Assembly (NCBI RefSeq): GCF_016908525.1
Contig: NZ_JAFBEB010000005.1
Coordinates: 124,001-188,000 of the forward strand
DNA: 64,000 nt
Direction: 5' to 3'
Source: Brevibacillus fulvus
GTDB taxonomy: Bacteria; Bacillota; Bacilli; Brevibacillales; Brevibacillaceae
Under the pieces are notes generated by a model, which did not search any database, was not told the origin of the DNA, and saw only the letters and a program-made list of their open reading frames with translations. Every line of letters begins with the position of its first letter. Position 1 is the stretch's first letter. The position numbers and the translations under genes were made by a program. Positions 49,341 to 58,902 of this stretch are shown here, in pieces.

Positions 49341-51686
49341 ATGGAAAATTCCAACCAGGAATGGCACAGCGAACAATTGCGAGTCAACCGAGTGGTTGCA
49401 GAAATTGACCGACAACTGACTGCCTTGCAGCAGCAGGTCGGCAATCTGCGCGGTGAGATCATCGATATCCGCAAAAATTTTTGGGAAGATGTCACCGTGA
49501 ACTTCGATGATCCCCACGAAGCGGCGGAGACGTATGCCAGCTTGAAGCAACAGGCCGAAGTCTTGTCTGAGCGCGAACGCAGTCACCGCCATGCGTTGCT
49601 TCGCCATCAAGCGCTGCTTCGCTTGCGGCAATCCCCGTATTTCGGCAGAATTGATTTCCGCGAAGAAGGAAGCAACCATTCCGAGCAAATTTATCTCGGC
49701 ATTTCTTCGCTGCTCGATCAGGACGAACTCAATTTTCTCGTTTACGACTGGCGGGCGCCGGTTTCCAGCCTGTATTATGATTATCCGCCCGGCCCTGCAC
49801 AATATGAGACACCCGGCGGTACCATTTACGGAACATTGGATCTGAAACGTCAATTCATCATTCGCGATGGGAAGATCCAAAGTATGTTCGACACCGGCAT
49901 AACGATTGGCGACGAGCTTCTTCAGGCCGTATTGGGCAAACAGGCTGACACCCAGATGAAAAGCATCGTGGCGACCATCCAGAAAGAGCAGAATCAGATT
50001 ATCCGCAACGAACGCAGTCAGCTGCTGATTGTCCAGGGAGCGGCCGGCAGCGGCAAGACATCGGCTGCCCTTCAGCGGGTTGCCTATTTGTTATACCGTT
50101 ATCGCCAGACATTGCAGGCTGAGCAGATCGTCCTGTTTTCACCCAATCCCATGTTCAACAGCTACATATCGACTGTGCTGCCGGAACTGGGGGAAGAAAA
50201 CATGCAACAGACCACTTTCCAGGACTATCTGGAGCGGCGTTTGGGCGATCATTTCCATGTGGAAGATCCCTACACCCTATTGGAATTCGCACTAACCGCG
50301 GCAGACAAACCGGGCTATGCGGCGCGGATGGAAAGCGCTCGTTTTAAAGCAAGTCCCGACTTTATGCAACTGATTGAGCAATATGCCGCTTCCTTGGGGA
50401 ATACGGGAATGGTCTTTCACGATCTGCGTCATCGCGATGAAGTGTTGATTTCCGCCTCGGAAATCAGCGAGCTGTTTTATCGGCAAGATCCCGCTCTCAA
50501 TCTGCCCAATCGGATGAGACTACTCGCCGAACAATTGCTCCGGCGTTTGCAAGAACGGGAACAGGCGGAACAAGAAAAAAGCTGGGTTGAGGATGAAATC
50601 GAGCTGCTCGACAAGGATGCCTACACCAGAGCTTATCAGCAGCTCCGTCGGGAAAGACGGGGGACACAGGACAGCTTTGACGATTACGCACGGGAACAGG
50701 AAATTTTGTCACGCTATGTCGTGCGCCAGACGTTCAAGCCGATTCAACAACAAATCAAACAGCTCGCTTTTATTAACATGCCAGCGATCTACCGCAAGTT
50801 GTTTGCCGATCCGTCAGCAATTCGGCACCATGCCGGTTTAATCGAACAGCTTCACTATTGGCCGGACATCTGCGCGCAAACGATAGCCAGGCTGGACAAT
50901 GGCGAACTGCCGTATGAAGATGCAACGCCTTACTTGTACTTGCAGGAGTTGATCGAAGGCTTCCGGCGAAATACGACTGTCCGGCACGTCTTTATTGACG
51001 AAGCTCAGGATTATTCCGCCTTTCAGTTTGCCTTTTTGCGGCATCTGTTCCCCCGCAGCCGTTTCACCGTCTTGGGCGATCTCAACCAGGCGATTCAACC
51101 GTTTGTCCCTGGGGAATTTGCCCCGCTTATGGAACGGTTCAAACCGGAGCAAATCGAGATGCTGCGTTTGTCCCGCAGTTACCGGTCCACTCGCCCGATC
51201 GTGGAATTTACCAAGGGATTGATTCCCGGCGGAGAAGCGATTGAGCCGTTCAATCGCGACGGAAACAAACCGACGCTCATTTCCTGTCGCAACCAGAGCG
51301 ACTTAATCCAGAAAATTTGTCAACTGATCACTCGCCTGCAAACAGAGCCGTACCAGACGATCGCTGTCATTTGCAAGACAGCCGATGAAAGCAAGCTGGC
51401 GTATGAAGCTTTGCGGGAGCAGCTTCCTGTGCAGCTGGTGGAAAAAAACGCGACTACATTTAAACCGGGAGTATTGATTATCCCTTCTTATTTGGCCAAA
51501 GGGATTGAGTTTGATGTCGTCATTTTGTTCAATGCATCTGCTGAGCAATACGGGGATGAGATGGTGCGAAAACTGTTTTACACCGCTTGTACGCGCGCGA
51601 TGCACGAGCTGTATCTTTGTTACCGCGGGGAATTGAGCCCTTTCGTCAAAGCGTTGCCCCCCGACACATATGTGCGGATGCCATAA
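49341..51686 (+). CDS. helD: HelD-like RNA polymerase recycling ATPase (UvrD superfamily 1)
   Basis: This 781-residue protein resembles Bacillus subtilis HelD (774), which removes stalled RNA polymerase from DNA. The N-terminal 80-120 residues form a coiled coil (EIDRQLTALQQQVGNLRGEIIDIRKNFWED), as in HelD. Walker A is GAAGSGKTSAALQRVAYLLYRYR near residue 235. Walker B is FIDEAQDYSAFQFAFL near 555, then GDLNQAI, RSYRSTRPIVEF and the C-terminal helicase motifs. ATG 49341 follows GGGGTGG; a GTG three codons earlier is possible. It is transcribed alone. Confidence 0.9.
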   Translation: MENSNQEWHSEQLRVNRVVAEIDRQLTALQQQVGNLRGEIIDIRKNFWEDVTVNFDDPHEAAETYASLKQQAEVLSERERSHRHALLRHQALLRLRQSPYFGRIDFREEGSNHSEQIYLGISSLLDQDELNFLVYDWRAPVSSLYYDYPPGPAQYETPGGTIYGTLDLKRQFIIRDGKIQSMFDTGITIGDELLQAVLGKQADTQMKSIVATIQKEQNQIIRNERSQLLIVQGAAGSGKTSAALQRVAYLLYRYRQTLQAEQIVLFSPNPMFNSYISTVLPELGEENMQQTTFQDYLERRLGDHFHVEDPYTLLEFALTAADKPGYAARMESARFKASPDFMQLIEQYAASLGNTGMVFHDLRHRDEVLISASEISELFYRQDPALNLPNRMRLLAEQLLRRLQEREQAEQEKSWVEDEIELLDKDAYTRAYQQLRRERRGTQDSFDDYAREQEILSRYVVRQTFKPIQQQIKQLAFINMPAIYRKLFADPSAIRHHAGLIEQLHYWPDICAQTIARLDNGELPYEDATPYLYLQELIEGFRRNTTVRHVFIDEAQDYSAFQFAFLRHLFPRSRFTVLGDLNQAIQPFVPGEFAPLMERFKPEQIEMLRLSRSYRSTRPIVEFTKGLIPGGEAIEPFNRDGNKPTLISCRNQSDLIQKICQLITRLQTEPYQTIAVICKTADESKLAYEALREQLPVQLVEKNATTFKPGVLIIPSYLAKGIEFDVVILFNASAEQYGDEMVRKLFYTACTRAMHELYLCYRGELSPFVKALPPDTYVRMP

Positions 51687-51699
51687 CCAGACGTACCGC

Positions 51700-51724
51700 A
51701 AACTGTATCTTTTTACAGTTTTTT
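51700..51724 (+). terminator. Rho-independent terminator after helD
   Basis: AACTGTA (51701-51707) pairs with TACAGTT (51714-51720), followed by TTTT. It lies 14 bases after the helD stop. Confidence 0.7.
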
Positions 51725-51917
51725 AAAACAAAAAAATAACAGCTGCGTTTATAATGGGTTTACCGTTCTGTTCTTCCCGAACCCCACATATGCTCAGATC
51801 CATGAAGCTGTCACAAAACCGCACACCCGATAACCGTTAACCACAAATGAAGGGTTCAGCCGATTCCGGCAAAAGTTTCATCCGCAACCACTAAGTCCAG
51901 ATTGAAGGAGATGTCAG

Positions 51918-53153
51918 ATGTCAGTTAAAAGCAATAGCAATGTACCGTTGTATATTTTGATGGTTAACATGTTTATCGCCATGCTGGGGATCGGCTTGAT
52001 TATTCCCGTCTTGCCGCAATACATGCTTGAGTTTGGCGCAAGCGGAAGTACGCTGGGCTATCTCGTGGCAGCCTTTGGATTGACCCAGTTTATCTTCTCG
52101 CCGCTTGCCGGCGAACTATCCGACAAATACGGACGAAAAATCATGATCGTAAGCGGACTGGTTTTGTTCACCGTCTCGCAATGGATCTTCGGGATCGCAG
52201 ATGAAATTGGCATGCTCTACTTGTCGCGGCTGCTGGGGGGAATCGGCGCTTCCTTGATGATCCCGTCGATGATGGCCTATGTTGCCGATATTACGAACGA
52301 GCAAAATCGCGGAAAAGGAATGGGCTGGTTAGGGGCGGCAATGTCGTTGGGCTTTGTGATCGGCCCCGGCCTCGGCGGATTCCTGGCGGGTTACGGCCTG
52401 CGGGTACCTTTTTATACGTCAGCCGGCGTCGCGGCATTAGCGACGATCGCTTCGCTGCTGATCTTGCCGGAAACCCTCTCCAAGCAAAGCCAGCTGGAAG
52501 CACGGCAATCGAAAAATAAGCGGGAAAGTATGTTTCGCCAGCTCGTCCAGTCCGTCAAGGCTCCTTATTTTATCTTGCTGATTCTCGTTTTTTCTTTAAC
52601 GTTTGGTCTGGCCAACTTTGAGGCTATTTTCGGACTGTATGTCGATATCAAGTATCAATATACCGCACAGGATATTTCCATTTTGATCACAGTTGGTGCC
52701 TTGATGGGGGTCATTATCCAGGCATTGGTGATCAACCGGCTGCTTCAGCGCTACGGGGAAAAATTGCTGATCAACCTTTGCTTTTTGTTGTCAGCCCTTT
52801 GCCTGATTTTGATGTTGTTCTCCGGCAACTTCTGGTACGTCATGATCATAACGTTGATCTTCTTTGCCGTTACCTCGATCCTGCGGCCGGCCATCAACAC
52901 AATGCTGTCGAAAATGGCCGGAGACGAGCAAGGATTTGTCGCCGGGATGAACAATGCCTATATGAGTCTGGGGAATATTATTGGTCCTTCCCTGGCCGGC
53001 ATCCTGTTTGACGTTCATATCAATCTGCCGTACACATTTGGCGCACTGATCCTTCTGTTCAGTCTGTTCCTCTCACTCGCCTGGGAGCGCAGCAGCCAAA
53101 AGCGCAAACTGCAAAGTACCGTGCAAAAAAACAGGCCGCTGGGCGAAGGCTAA
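51918..53153 (+). CDS. MFS drug efflux transporter (DHA1, NorA/Bmr-like)
   Basis: This 411-residue transporter has 12 predicted membrane segments. Motif A GELSDKYGRKIMIVSG lies between segments 2 and 3, and the drug-antiporter motif C GFVIGPGLGGFLAG in segment 5. These place it in the proton-coupled DHA1 drug exporters. GAAGGAGATGTCAG precedes ATG 51918. The 230 bases upstream hold the helD terminator and no recognised regulator site. It ends at a strong bidirectional terminator. Substrate unknown. Confidence 0.85.
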   Translation: MSVKSNSNVPLYILMVNMFIAMLGIGLIIPVLPQYMLEFGASGSTLGYLVAAFGLTQFIFSPLAGELSDKYGRKIMIVSGLVLFTVSQWIFGIADEIGMLYLSRLLGGIGASLMIPSMMAYVADITNEQNRGKGMGWLGAAMSLGFVIGPGLGGFLAGYGLRVPFYTSAGVAALATIASLLILPETLSKQSQLEARQSKNKRESMFRQLVQSVKAPYFILLILVFSLTFGLANFEAIFGLYVDIKYQYTAQDISILITVGALMGVIIQALVINRLLQRYGEKLLINLCFLLSALCLILMLFSGNFWYVMIITLIFFAVTSILRPAINTMLSKMAGDEQGFVAGMNNAYMSLGNIIGPSLAGILFDVHINLPYTFGALILLFSLFLSLAWERSSQKRKLQSTVQKNRPLGEG

Positions 53154-53172
53154 GCGCCGCATGCAAAAACAG

Positions 53173-53229
53173 AAAAGACGCTTCTCGGACAGATCAGCCG
53201 GTTTGCTGATCGCCGAGGCGTCTTTTTTG
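53173..53229. terminator. Bidirectional terminator between convergent MFS genes
   Basis: AAAAGACGC (53173-53181) pairs with GCGTCTTTT (53218-53226), enclosing CTCGG/CCGAG and an inner GATCAGC/GCTGATC hairpin (53192-53211). A and T runs flank it, so it can act in both directions. Confidence 0.88.
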
Positions 53230-53247
53230 CATGAATGCCGACAATTT

Positions 53248-54444
53248 TTAGTTCGAGGCAACAGGAGCGGACCCTTTCCCCGCTTTCCGGCCATGCAGGA
53301 AGTAATACAGGAACAAGGAAAGAAATACGAGCACCGCCATTGCAATATAGAGACCGCGATAGCCGAGCACAGGAATGAGCAATCCAAGCACAAACGGCCC
53401 AATCCCAATGCCGCCGTCCAAGAAAATAAAGAAGGTCGACGTAGCCAGCCCCATGCGATCTTTCGGCGAGACTTTAATGGAAATCGCCTGCGCACTGGAA
53501 GAAAATGTCCCGTAGCCAAGTCCGACCAAAGCGCCGGCAGCCAAAATCGCGAATCCTTGATGTGCCTGACTCAGCACAACCAAAGCGATCGCAAACAAGA
53601 TAAAGGACGGGTACATGACCAGGTTCTCGCCTTTTTGGTCAAACCAGCGGCCCGTAAACGGTCTGGAGACCAAAATAAACAGCGCGTAAACAATAAAGAA
53701 AAAGCTGCTGACATCGACCAGGTCAATTTCTTTGGCATAAGACGTCAGGAAAGTCAAAATACTGGAGTAGCCAAGAGCAATCAAGGCAGCGATGATAGAA
53801 ATCGGGATCGCTTTAACCTCAAAGAAGCTGCGAATGGAGAGACCTTTCATCTTTGCGAAGTGGTCTTTGCTAAACTCCATTTTTGGCACGTTGACAAAAA
53901 AGACAGCAAAGAAGCTAAGTACCAACAAGATATTGCAGACGGTAAAATTCATCGAAAACCCGGCATGTTGACTCAAATACATCCCCAAAAACGGCCCGAT
54001 TGCCGCCGCCAGCGTAACACTCAGCGCATAATATCCCGTGCCTTCCCCCCGCCGTTCATTCGGAATGATTCGCGCGACGATGGTCCCTGTCGCCGTAGAA
54101 GCAACCCCCAGGGCGGCGCCGTTCAAGAACCGGTTAATGAACAGGAAAGTTAAGCTGTTGACGAAATAATACAGACAGGTCGTCAGCAAAAACAAAATAA
54201 AGCCAATGTACAAAGTCTTTTTCCACCCGATGCGATCGATCGTTCTCCCGATGATCAGACGAGCCAGCAGTGTACCGATTACAAAAATACCGGAAGCCAG
54301 CCCAGCCTCACTCGGCGTGGCCTGAAATTGTTCTGTGGCAAACACGGTGATCGTTACCATCAGCAAATAAAAAGTAAAGTACAGAAAAAAGTTGGCAAGC
54401 GAAACAATCAAAAAATCTTTGGTCCATAACTTTGCTTTACCCAT
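53248..54444 (-). CDS. MFS transporter
   Basis: This 398-residue membrane protein has 12 predicted segments. Motif A GRTIDRIGWKKTLYIG lies between segments 2 and 3. The family pattern NEFFLYFTFYLLM-like start (ANFFLYFTFYLLMVTITVFA) and NERRGEGTGYYALSVTLAAAIGPFLG place it among small-molecule exporters of the YfcJ/YwoG-like kind; some metallophore exporters look alike. It is divergent from a PadR gene with direct repeats between them, so PadR probably represses it. Confidence 0.8.
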   Translation of the reverse strand: MGKAKLWTKDFLIVSLANFFLYFTFYLLMVTITVFATEQFQATPSEAGLASGIFVIGTLLARLIIGRTIDRIGWKKTLYIGFILFLLTTCLYYFVNSLTFLFINRFLNGAALGVASTATGTIVARIIPNERRGEGTGYYALSVTLAAAIGPFLGMYLSQHAGFSMNFTVCNILLVLSFFAVFFVNVPKMEFSKDHFAKMKGLSIRSFFEVKAIPISIIAALIALGYSSILTFLTSYAKEIDLVDVSSFFFIVYALFILVSRPFTGRWFDQKGENLVMYPSFILFAIALVVLSQAHQGFAILAAGALVGLGYGTFSSSAQAISIKVSPKDRMGLATSTFFIFLDGGIGIGPFVLGLLIPVLGYRGLYIAMAVLVFLSLFLYYFLHGRKAGKGSAPVASN

Positions 54445-54499
54445 ATGACACTCCTTCTATAATTCCGGATGACCCAATCGGCAGGTCCGTCCTTTTGTT

Positions 54500-54569
54500 A
54501 TGTCAAAATTTATATATCAACCTGATCAAGTATAGTACCACTCAATGTTATATGTCAATATTTATATAT
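54500..54569. promoter_or_regulatory. Direct-repeat operator pair between the MFS and PadR genes
   Basis: ATGTCAAAATTTATATAT (54500-54517) and ATGTCAATATTTATATAT (54552-54569) differ at one of 18 positions and are 52 bases apart, near five helical turns. PadR proteins often bind AT-rich sites with ATGT...ACAT or similar features. The repeat likely controls both divergent genes. Confidence 0.6.
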
Positions 54570-54628
54570 ATAAATTTTTACACAACTTGTCTCCTATGCT
54601 ATACTACTAGGTAGTTGGGAGGTTGGAC

Positions 54629-55177
54629 ATGAATTCTCTTGCCTATGCACTCTTAAGCATGCTGGTCCGGAAACCGTGTTCCGGATACGAGTTGAAACAA
54701 CTGCTGGAAGTCTTCTGGCAAGCCAAACACAGTCAGATTTATCCCCTGCTGCAGAAGCTTGAACAGGACGGTTTGCTGACTTACGAACTGGTAGGGCAAT
54801 CCGGAAAACCGGATAAAAAAATATACACATTGACTGATAAGGGCTTGTCCATCTTGAAGGAGTGGATTGCCCAATCTCCTGCGGTACCCGTTATCCGTGA
54901 CGAATTCTTGGTGAAGGTGTATGCGATTTGGTTGACGGACATCGCCACAGCGAAAAAGCTGTTTGATGAACGCATGAGAGCGATCAATGAGAAAATCGCC
55001 TATCGCGAGGAAGAATTACGCAAAATGCGCGATACATTTGGCGACAGCATTGAAGATATTGCTTGCACCCATTTTGGCCGCTACATTCTGTACCAGCGCC
55101 GGCTTCGGCAAGAGCGCGAAGAAATCGAATGGTGCAAATGGGTGATGAACCTGCTGGAGAAAAGCGCTTTCTCATAA
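54629..55177 (+). CDS. PadR-family transcriptional regulator
   Basis: This 182-residue regulator starts at ATG 54629 after GGGAGG. The N-terminal winged helix (YALLSMLVRKPCSGYELKQLLEVFWQAKHSQIYPLLQKLEQDGLLTYELVGQSGKPDKKIYTLTDKGLSIL) is the PadR signature. The C-terminal helical part (about 95-182) forms the dimer and effector region of the Vir_act_alpha_C type. It probably represses the divergent MFS gene, with the exported compound as inducer. Confidence 0.92.
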   Translation: MNSLAYALLSMLVRKPCSGYELKQLLEVFWQAKHSQIYPLLQKLEQDGLLTYELVGQSGKPDKKIYTLTDKGLSILKEWIAQSPAVPVIRDEFLVKVYAIWLTDIATAKKLFDERMRAINEKIAYREEELRKMRDTFGDSIEDIACTHFGRYILYQRRLRQEREEIEWCKWVMNLLEKSAFS

Positions 55178-55179
55178 AT

Positions 55180-55216
55180 AAAGAGGCCGCGCATACGCAT
55201 GGCCTCTTTGTTTTTT
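55180..55216. terminator. Terminator after padR
   Basis: AAAGAGGCC (55180-55188) pairs with GGCCTCTTT (55201-55209), followed by a T run. It is between convergent padR and tatA and may serve both. Confidence 0.85.
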
Positions 55217-55427
55217 AATTGGCTGGTTTGGTTGTTCCTTCCGCCTTGGCTGCCGACTCTTTTGGCGCTTCCTCATCATCTGCTGTCAAATCGCAAGCCG
55301 CGGCCTTAAATTCGGTTAGCGTCCGACCGAACGCCCGGCCAATTTCCGGCAATTTGCTCGGTCCAAAAATGACCAAGGCGATGATCAAAATGAGAATGAG
55401 CCCGGGAATCCCGATACTGGATAACAT
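55215..55427 (-). CDS. tatA: Twin-arginine translocase subunit TatA/TatE family
   Basis: This 70-residue protein forms the pore of the Tat export system. It has one N-terminal membrane segment ([18 protein letters not shown]), the hinge [14 protein letters not shown], then an amphipathic helix and a charged tail. ATG 55427 follows AAGGGAG; a GTG two codons earlier is less likely. It lies 24 bases after the phoX stop, so it is cotranscribed with a Tat substrate. No tatC is in the window. Confidence 0.92.
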   Translation of the reverse strand: MLSSIGIPGLILILIIALVIFGPSKLPEIGRAFGRTLTEFKAAACDLTADDEEAPKESAAKAEGTTKPAN

Positions 55428-55451
55428 AGTCACACTCCCTTTGCTGTTCGT

Positions 55452-57116
55452 TTAAAATCCTCTGATGGCCACCACCCCTGGCAGAGGCATTTGCTTGCCG
55501 CCTTTTGGCCAATGACTGGTCGGCTGGTCGTAAACGGTCAAATTTTCTCCTGGATGCTGAACGGACAGAAACAGCGTCTTTTCATCCGGAGTAAACCAAG
55601 GCCCGGTCATTTCCGCCCCGACCGGCGCGGAAGCAAATTGAGCGACATGGCCTTTATCCTGACCGCTGGTAGGCAAAAAGAAAACGCCGTTGTTGCCAAA
55701 CGATTCGTAGATCCCGCTGTTCATGCTGCCGGAGGAAATATCGGTCACAACCCAAAGATTCCCGGCGCTGTCAAAAGCCAAATTGTCGGGAGCGGCAAAA
55801 CCGCTTTGCGGCCCGCCGGTTGCAAAGATTTCAAAGGTGAACTCCTCCCCGGCATGATCGTTGCCCTTTTCCAACAGCCGGACAATCTGCCCATAAAAAT
55901 TGCCGTGTTTTGCGTTGTTGGTCATCGAAATGAAAATGGTTCGGTCGATTGGATGGACCTCCACATCTTCCGGCCGATCCATCGGCGTTCCGCCCAGCGC
56001 TTTCGACGCTTCACGGCAGTTGACCAGCACATCTGCCTGGGACGTGAACAACGGTTGGCCATTCTCGTCTTTTGCCGTCTGCAGTTTTTCGCTGCGCTCA
56101 TAATCCAGCGCAAGCCATTTGCCTTTGCTAAAGTCAGCTACATATAAAGTACCGTCCTCCAGCAAGCGCGAATTATTCTTTCCTGCATTTGGATTATATT
56201 TCCCTTTTGACACGTATTTATACACATATTGGTCGTTGGCGTCATCCCCCATGTAAATGACCAGCTGCCCGGAATCGGCCAACACCATGGCGGTATTCTC
56301 ATGGGAGAAGCGTCCCAAAGCGGTATGTTTTTTCGGCGTCGACTTTGGATCAAACGGGTCGACTTCCACGATCCAGCCATAGTGACTGGCATCGGGCAAT
56401 TTGCAATCATCGACGACATCCTGGTAGTTCTCTTCACAGGAAAGAATCGTATTCCACAGCGTAATGCCGCCGGAACAGTTGGCAAATGTACCAACCACCT
56501 GTTTCGCGCCGCTCATCGCCGAACTGCCAGCCGCCGGTCCGGTCAAGGAGATGCGGGTCAATCCGGTTACGCGACGGCCATACTGAGAATCGGCAACCAA
56601 TGTCCATTTTCCGTTTACTTTTTTGATTTCCGTGACGGAGCCGCCCAGCGCATATAAATATTTCTCAATCTGTGCCGGTGTGCGTCGGTTGTTCGCCGGA
56701 TCTGCGTTTAGTGTATCGTAACCGTTCACATAATATTCCAGTTCGCCGCAGTATTCGTGATTGGTCCAGAGCAAGCCATGCTCACTGCTGCCGTCAATGG
56801 GCAAAAAAGCGTTGAAGTCGGCATTGAAACCAAACGTATCGCCATTTTCGTTGATTTTGTCTCCATAGACAGCAATCACATCATATGTGAATCCTTCCGG
56901 CAGAACGATATCATCTTTGGTGCTGGGTTGTATCGGTTTAAAGACAGGCTTGAATGTTCGCGGAGAATTTTCCAAACCAAACAGGTGATCGGCCGTTTTT
57001 CCGCTCAGCGACTCTCCAGCGGCAAGTGCCGGAATACCGGTAGCCAACGAAGCCAGCGCAGCGGTCCCCGCCCCCAAATACCTTAAAAACTGCCGACGAT
57101 TCATCTCTTCCATCAT
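55452..57116 (-). CDS. phoX: PhoX-family alkaline phosphatase (Tat-exported)
   Basis: This 554-residue secreted protein has a Tat signal: NRRQFLRYLGAGTAALASLATGIPALAA, with twin arginines near residue 7. The mature part is a DUF839/PhoX beta-propeller, with family stretches NHEYCGELEYY, SCEENYQDVV, GRFSHENTAMV, PEDVEVHPIDRTIFISMTNN and APDNLAFDSAGNLWVVTD. PhoX enzymes use calcium and iron and release phosphate from phosphoesters. ATG 57116 follows GGAGCG. It is followed by tatA, forming a self-contained pair as in B. subtilis phoD-tatAd. Some PhoX relatives lack activity, so catalysis is likely, not certain. Confidence 0.88.
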   Translation of the reverse strand: MMEEMNRRQFLRYLGAGTAALASLATGIPALAAGESLSGKTADHLFGLENSPRTFKPVFKPIQPSTKDDIVLPEGFTYDVIAVYGDKINENGDTFGFNADFNAFLPIDGSSEHGLLWTNHEYCGELEYYVNGYDTLNADPANNRRTPAQIEKYLYALGGSVTEIKKVNGKWTLVADSQYGRRVTGLTRISLTGPAAGSSAMSGAKQVVGTFANCSGGITLWNTILSCEENYQDVVDDCKLPDASHYGWIVEVDPFDPKSTPKKHTALGRFSHENTAMVLADSGQLVIYMGDDANDQYVYKYVSKGKYNPNAGKNNSRLLEDGTLYVADFSKGKWLALDYERSEKLQTAKDENGQPLFTSQADVLVNCREASKALGGTPMDRPEDVEVHPIDRTIFISMTNNAKHGNFYGQIVRLLEKGNDHAGEEFTFEIFATGGPQSGFAAPDNLAFDSAGNLWVVTDISSGSMNSGIYESFGNNGVFFLPTSGQDKGHVAQFASAPVGAEMTGPWFTPDEKTLFLSVQHPGENLTVYDQPTSHWPKGGKQMPLPGVVAIRGF

Positions 57117-57239
57117 ACGATCGCTCCTTCTTCCCATTTTTTCTTGAACAAGCAGGATACGGTCATTGTACTATCGTTCTTTGTAGGCCAAATCAGCGGC
57201 AGTTTAAAATAATGTTAATTTTCTGTATAAGGACTTCGC

Positions 57240-57298
57240 AAAAAAAAAAAATCGCCCTGCTCCTTGCAGACAAACCACAAGGGACAAGACGATTTTTA
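57240..57298 (-). terminator. Rho-independent terminator of the ula operon
   Basis: On the minus strand ATCGTCTTGTCCCTTG pairs with CAAGGAGCAGGGCGAT with some mismatches, followed by 11 T. It lies 24 bases beyond the ulaA stop. Confidence 0.8.
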
Positions 57299-57322
57299 GG
57301 CACATCGGCGTGCTTGTTCGAC

Positions 57323-58588
57323 TCAACCGATAAACAGTTTTACGATGTTGCCGAGCAAAATTCCGACGATACCAAAGTCGGCATCTCCGAAAGTCGTTCC
57401 TTCAAAGCCGAGCCCGCCGAGAACCGGCAGCAGCATCGCCGGCAGGAAACTGATCAACAAACCGTTGGCAAAAGAACCAAGCATTGCACCGCGTCGGCCG
57501 CCGGTTGCATTTCCGAACACCCCGGCTGCTGCACCTGTGAAGAAGTGCGGTACCAGCCCCGGCACAATAATTTTCAAGCCGACCAGCGGCAGAAGAAACA
57601 TGCTGATTACTCCTGCGATGAAGCTAAAGAGAAACCCGACAATAACGGCGTTGGCCGCGAATGGAAATACCGCTGGGCAATCCAGAGCCGGAATGGCATT
57701 CGGCACAATTTTGTCGGCAATCCCTTTGAACGCAGGAACGATTTCCGCCAACAGCATCCGCACCCCGGCCAAGACGATATAGACACCTGCTGCAAAAGTA
57801 ATCGCTTGCGTCAACGAGAAGATCAAGAAGTTGGAACCGCCGCTCAGTTCTTGCTCAATGTACTCCTTGCCGGCAAAGAACGCAACGATAAAATACATGA
57901 TTGCCATTGTCAATGAGACCGACACGGATGTGTCGCGCAAAAAGCCGAGCGATTTCGGTACTTTAATATCTTCCGTCGATTTGCTCTTGTCACCCAGCCA
58001 TTTCCCGATCAAAGCCGAAACGAGATAGCCGATCGAGCCAAAGTGTCCGACCGCGATTGTGTCCGAACCGGTTACTTTTCTCGTAAACGGTTGGAGCAAG
58101 GCTGGCATGAGGACCATCAAAATACCCAAAATAATCGAACCAATAATGACCGTAGAAACACCGGATAATCCGCCTGTGGACAAAATCACGCCAATCATGC
58201 AAGCCATGAACATCGTGTGGTGACCCGTCAAGAAAATGTACTTGAAGCGAGTGAATCTGGCGAGGATGATATTGACAATCATCCCGAACAGCATAATCAT
58301 TGCTGTTTCCATCCCAAACGTCTTTTGCGCTACGGCGACAATCGCTTCGTTGTTGGGAATGACGCCTTGAATTTGAAAGCCTTTTTCAAACATCTGTCCG
58401 AAATAGCCCAAAGCTTTTGTGATCACATCGGCCCCGGCAGACAGGATCATAAAGCCCATGATCGTTTTCAAAGTTCCAGAGACGACGTCGGCAGCGCTCT
58501 TGCGTTGTAACAGCAGTCCCAGCAGGGCAAACAGCCCTACCAGTATCGCCGGCGTACCAAGAATATCCTTCATTATCAGCGTAAGCAT
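57323..58588 (-). CDS. ulaA: PTS ascorbate-type transporter subunit IIC
   Basis: This 421-residue membrane subunit has about 11 hydrophobic segments. UlaA patterns: GLLLQRKSAADVVSGTLKTIMGFMILSAGADVI near residue 30, LTGHHTMFMACMIGVIL, GHFGSIGYL, and NALIPALDCPAVFP-like (NAIPALDCPAVFPFAANAVIVGF). It moves L-ascorbate or a related compound while EIIB phosphorylates it. A GTG at 58591 or ATG at 58588 is the start; GGGGGAATC precedes. It is last of a regulator-IIB-IIC operon. Confidence 0.9.
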   Translation of the reverse strand: MLTLIMKDILGTPAILVGLFALLGLLLQRKSAADVVSGTLKTIMGFMILSAGADVITKALGYFGQMFEKGFQIQGVIPNNEAIVAVAQKTFGMETAMIMLFGMIVNIILARFTRFKYIFLTGHHTMFMACMIGVILSTGGLSGVSTVIIGSIILGILMVLMPALLQPFTRKVTGSDTIAVGHFGSIGYLVSALIGKWLGDKSKSTEDIKVPKSLGFLRDTSVSVSLTMAIMYFIVAFFAGKEYIEQELSGGSNFLIFSLTQAITFAAGVYIVLAGVRMLLAEIVPAFKGIADKIVPNAIPALDCPAVFPFAANAVIVGFLFSFIAGVISMFLLPLVGLKIIVPGLVPHFFTGAAAGVFGNATGGRRGAMLGSFANGLLISFLPAMLLPVLGGLGFEGTTFGDADFGIVGILLGNIVKLFIG

Positions 58589-58612
58589 CACGATTCCCCC
58601 AAGCTTGAGTTA

Positions 58613-58879
58613 TTAAGATAGATTTGCTTGCAATGCTTCTTTTAGTTCATTCATATCAAACAAATTCAGCAATGAGATCGTTTTTCTTGTACCGTCGTTC
58701 AACTGATCCATGATTTCCCGCGATCCGATATAATAATCGGCTGGTTCTGTCTTGCTTGTTGCCAGATCGGTGTGGGAAACATCCGCTTCGATTCCCAGCT
58801 CCTGCAACGCTTTTTTCACATTCATTTCCACGATAAAGCTGCTGCCCAAACCATTTCCGCATACAACCAAAATTTTCAT
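58613..58879 (-). CDS. ulaB: PTS ascorbate-type subunit IIB
   Basis: This 88-residue phosphocarrier has the active-site Cys in VVCGNGLGSSFIVEMNV near residue 7. The ulaB/gatB-like fold is indicated by the KKALQELGIEADVSHTDL stretch. It passes phosphate from EIIA to the sugar. It lies between the regulator gene and ulaA. The regulator's C-terminal EIIA may supply it, since no separate ulaC gene is present here. Confidence 0.9.
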   Translation of the reverse strand: MKILVVCGNGLGSSFIVEMNVKKALQELGIEADVSHTDLATSKTEPADYYIGSREIMDQLNDGTRKTISLLNLFDMNELKEALQANLS

Positions 58880-58902
58880 CTTTATTTCCTCCAGTTCGTT
58901 TG

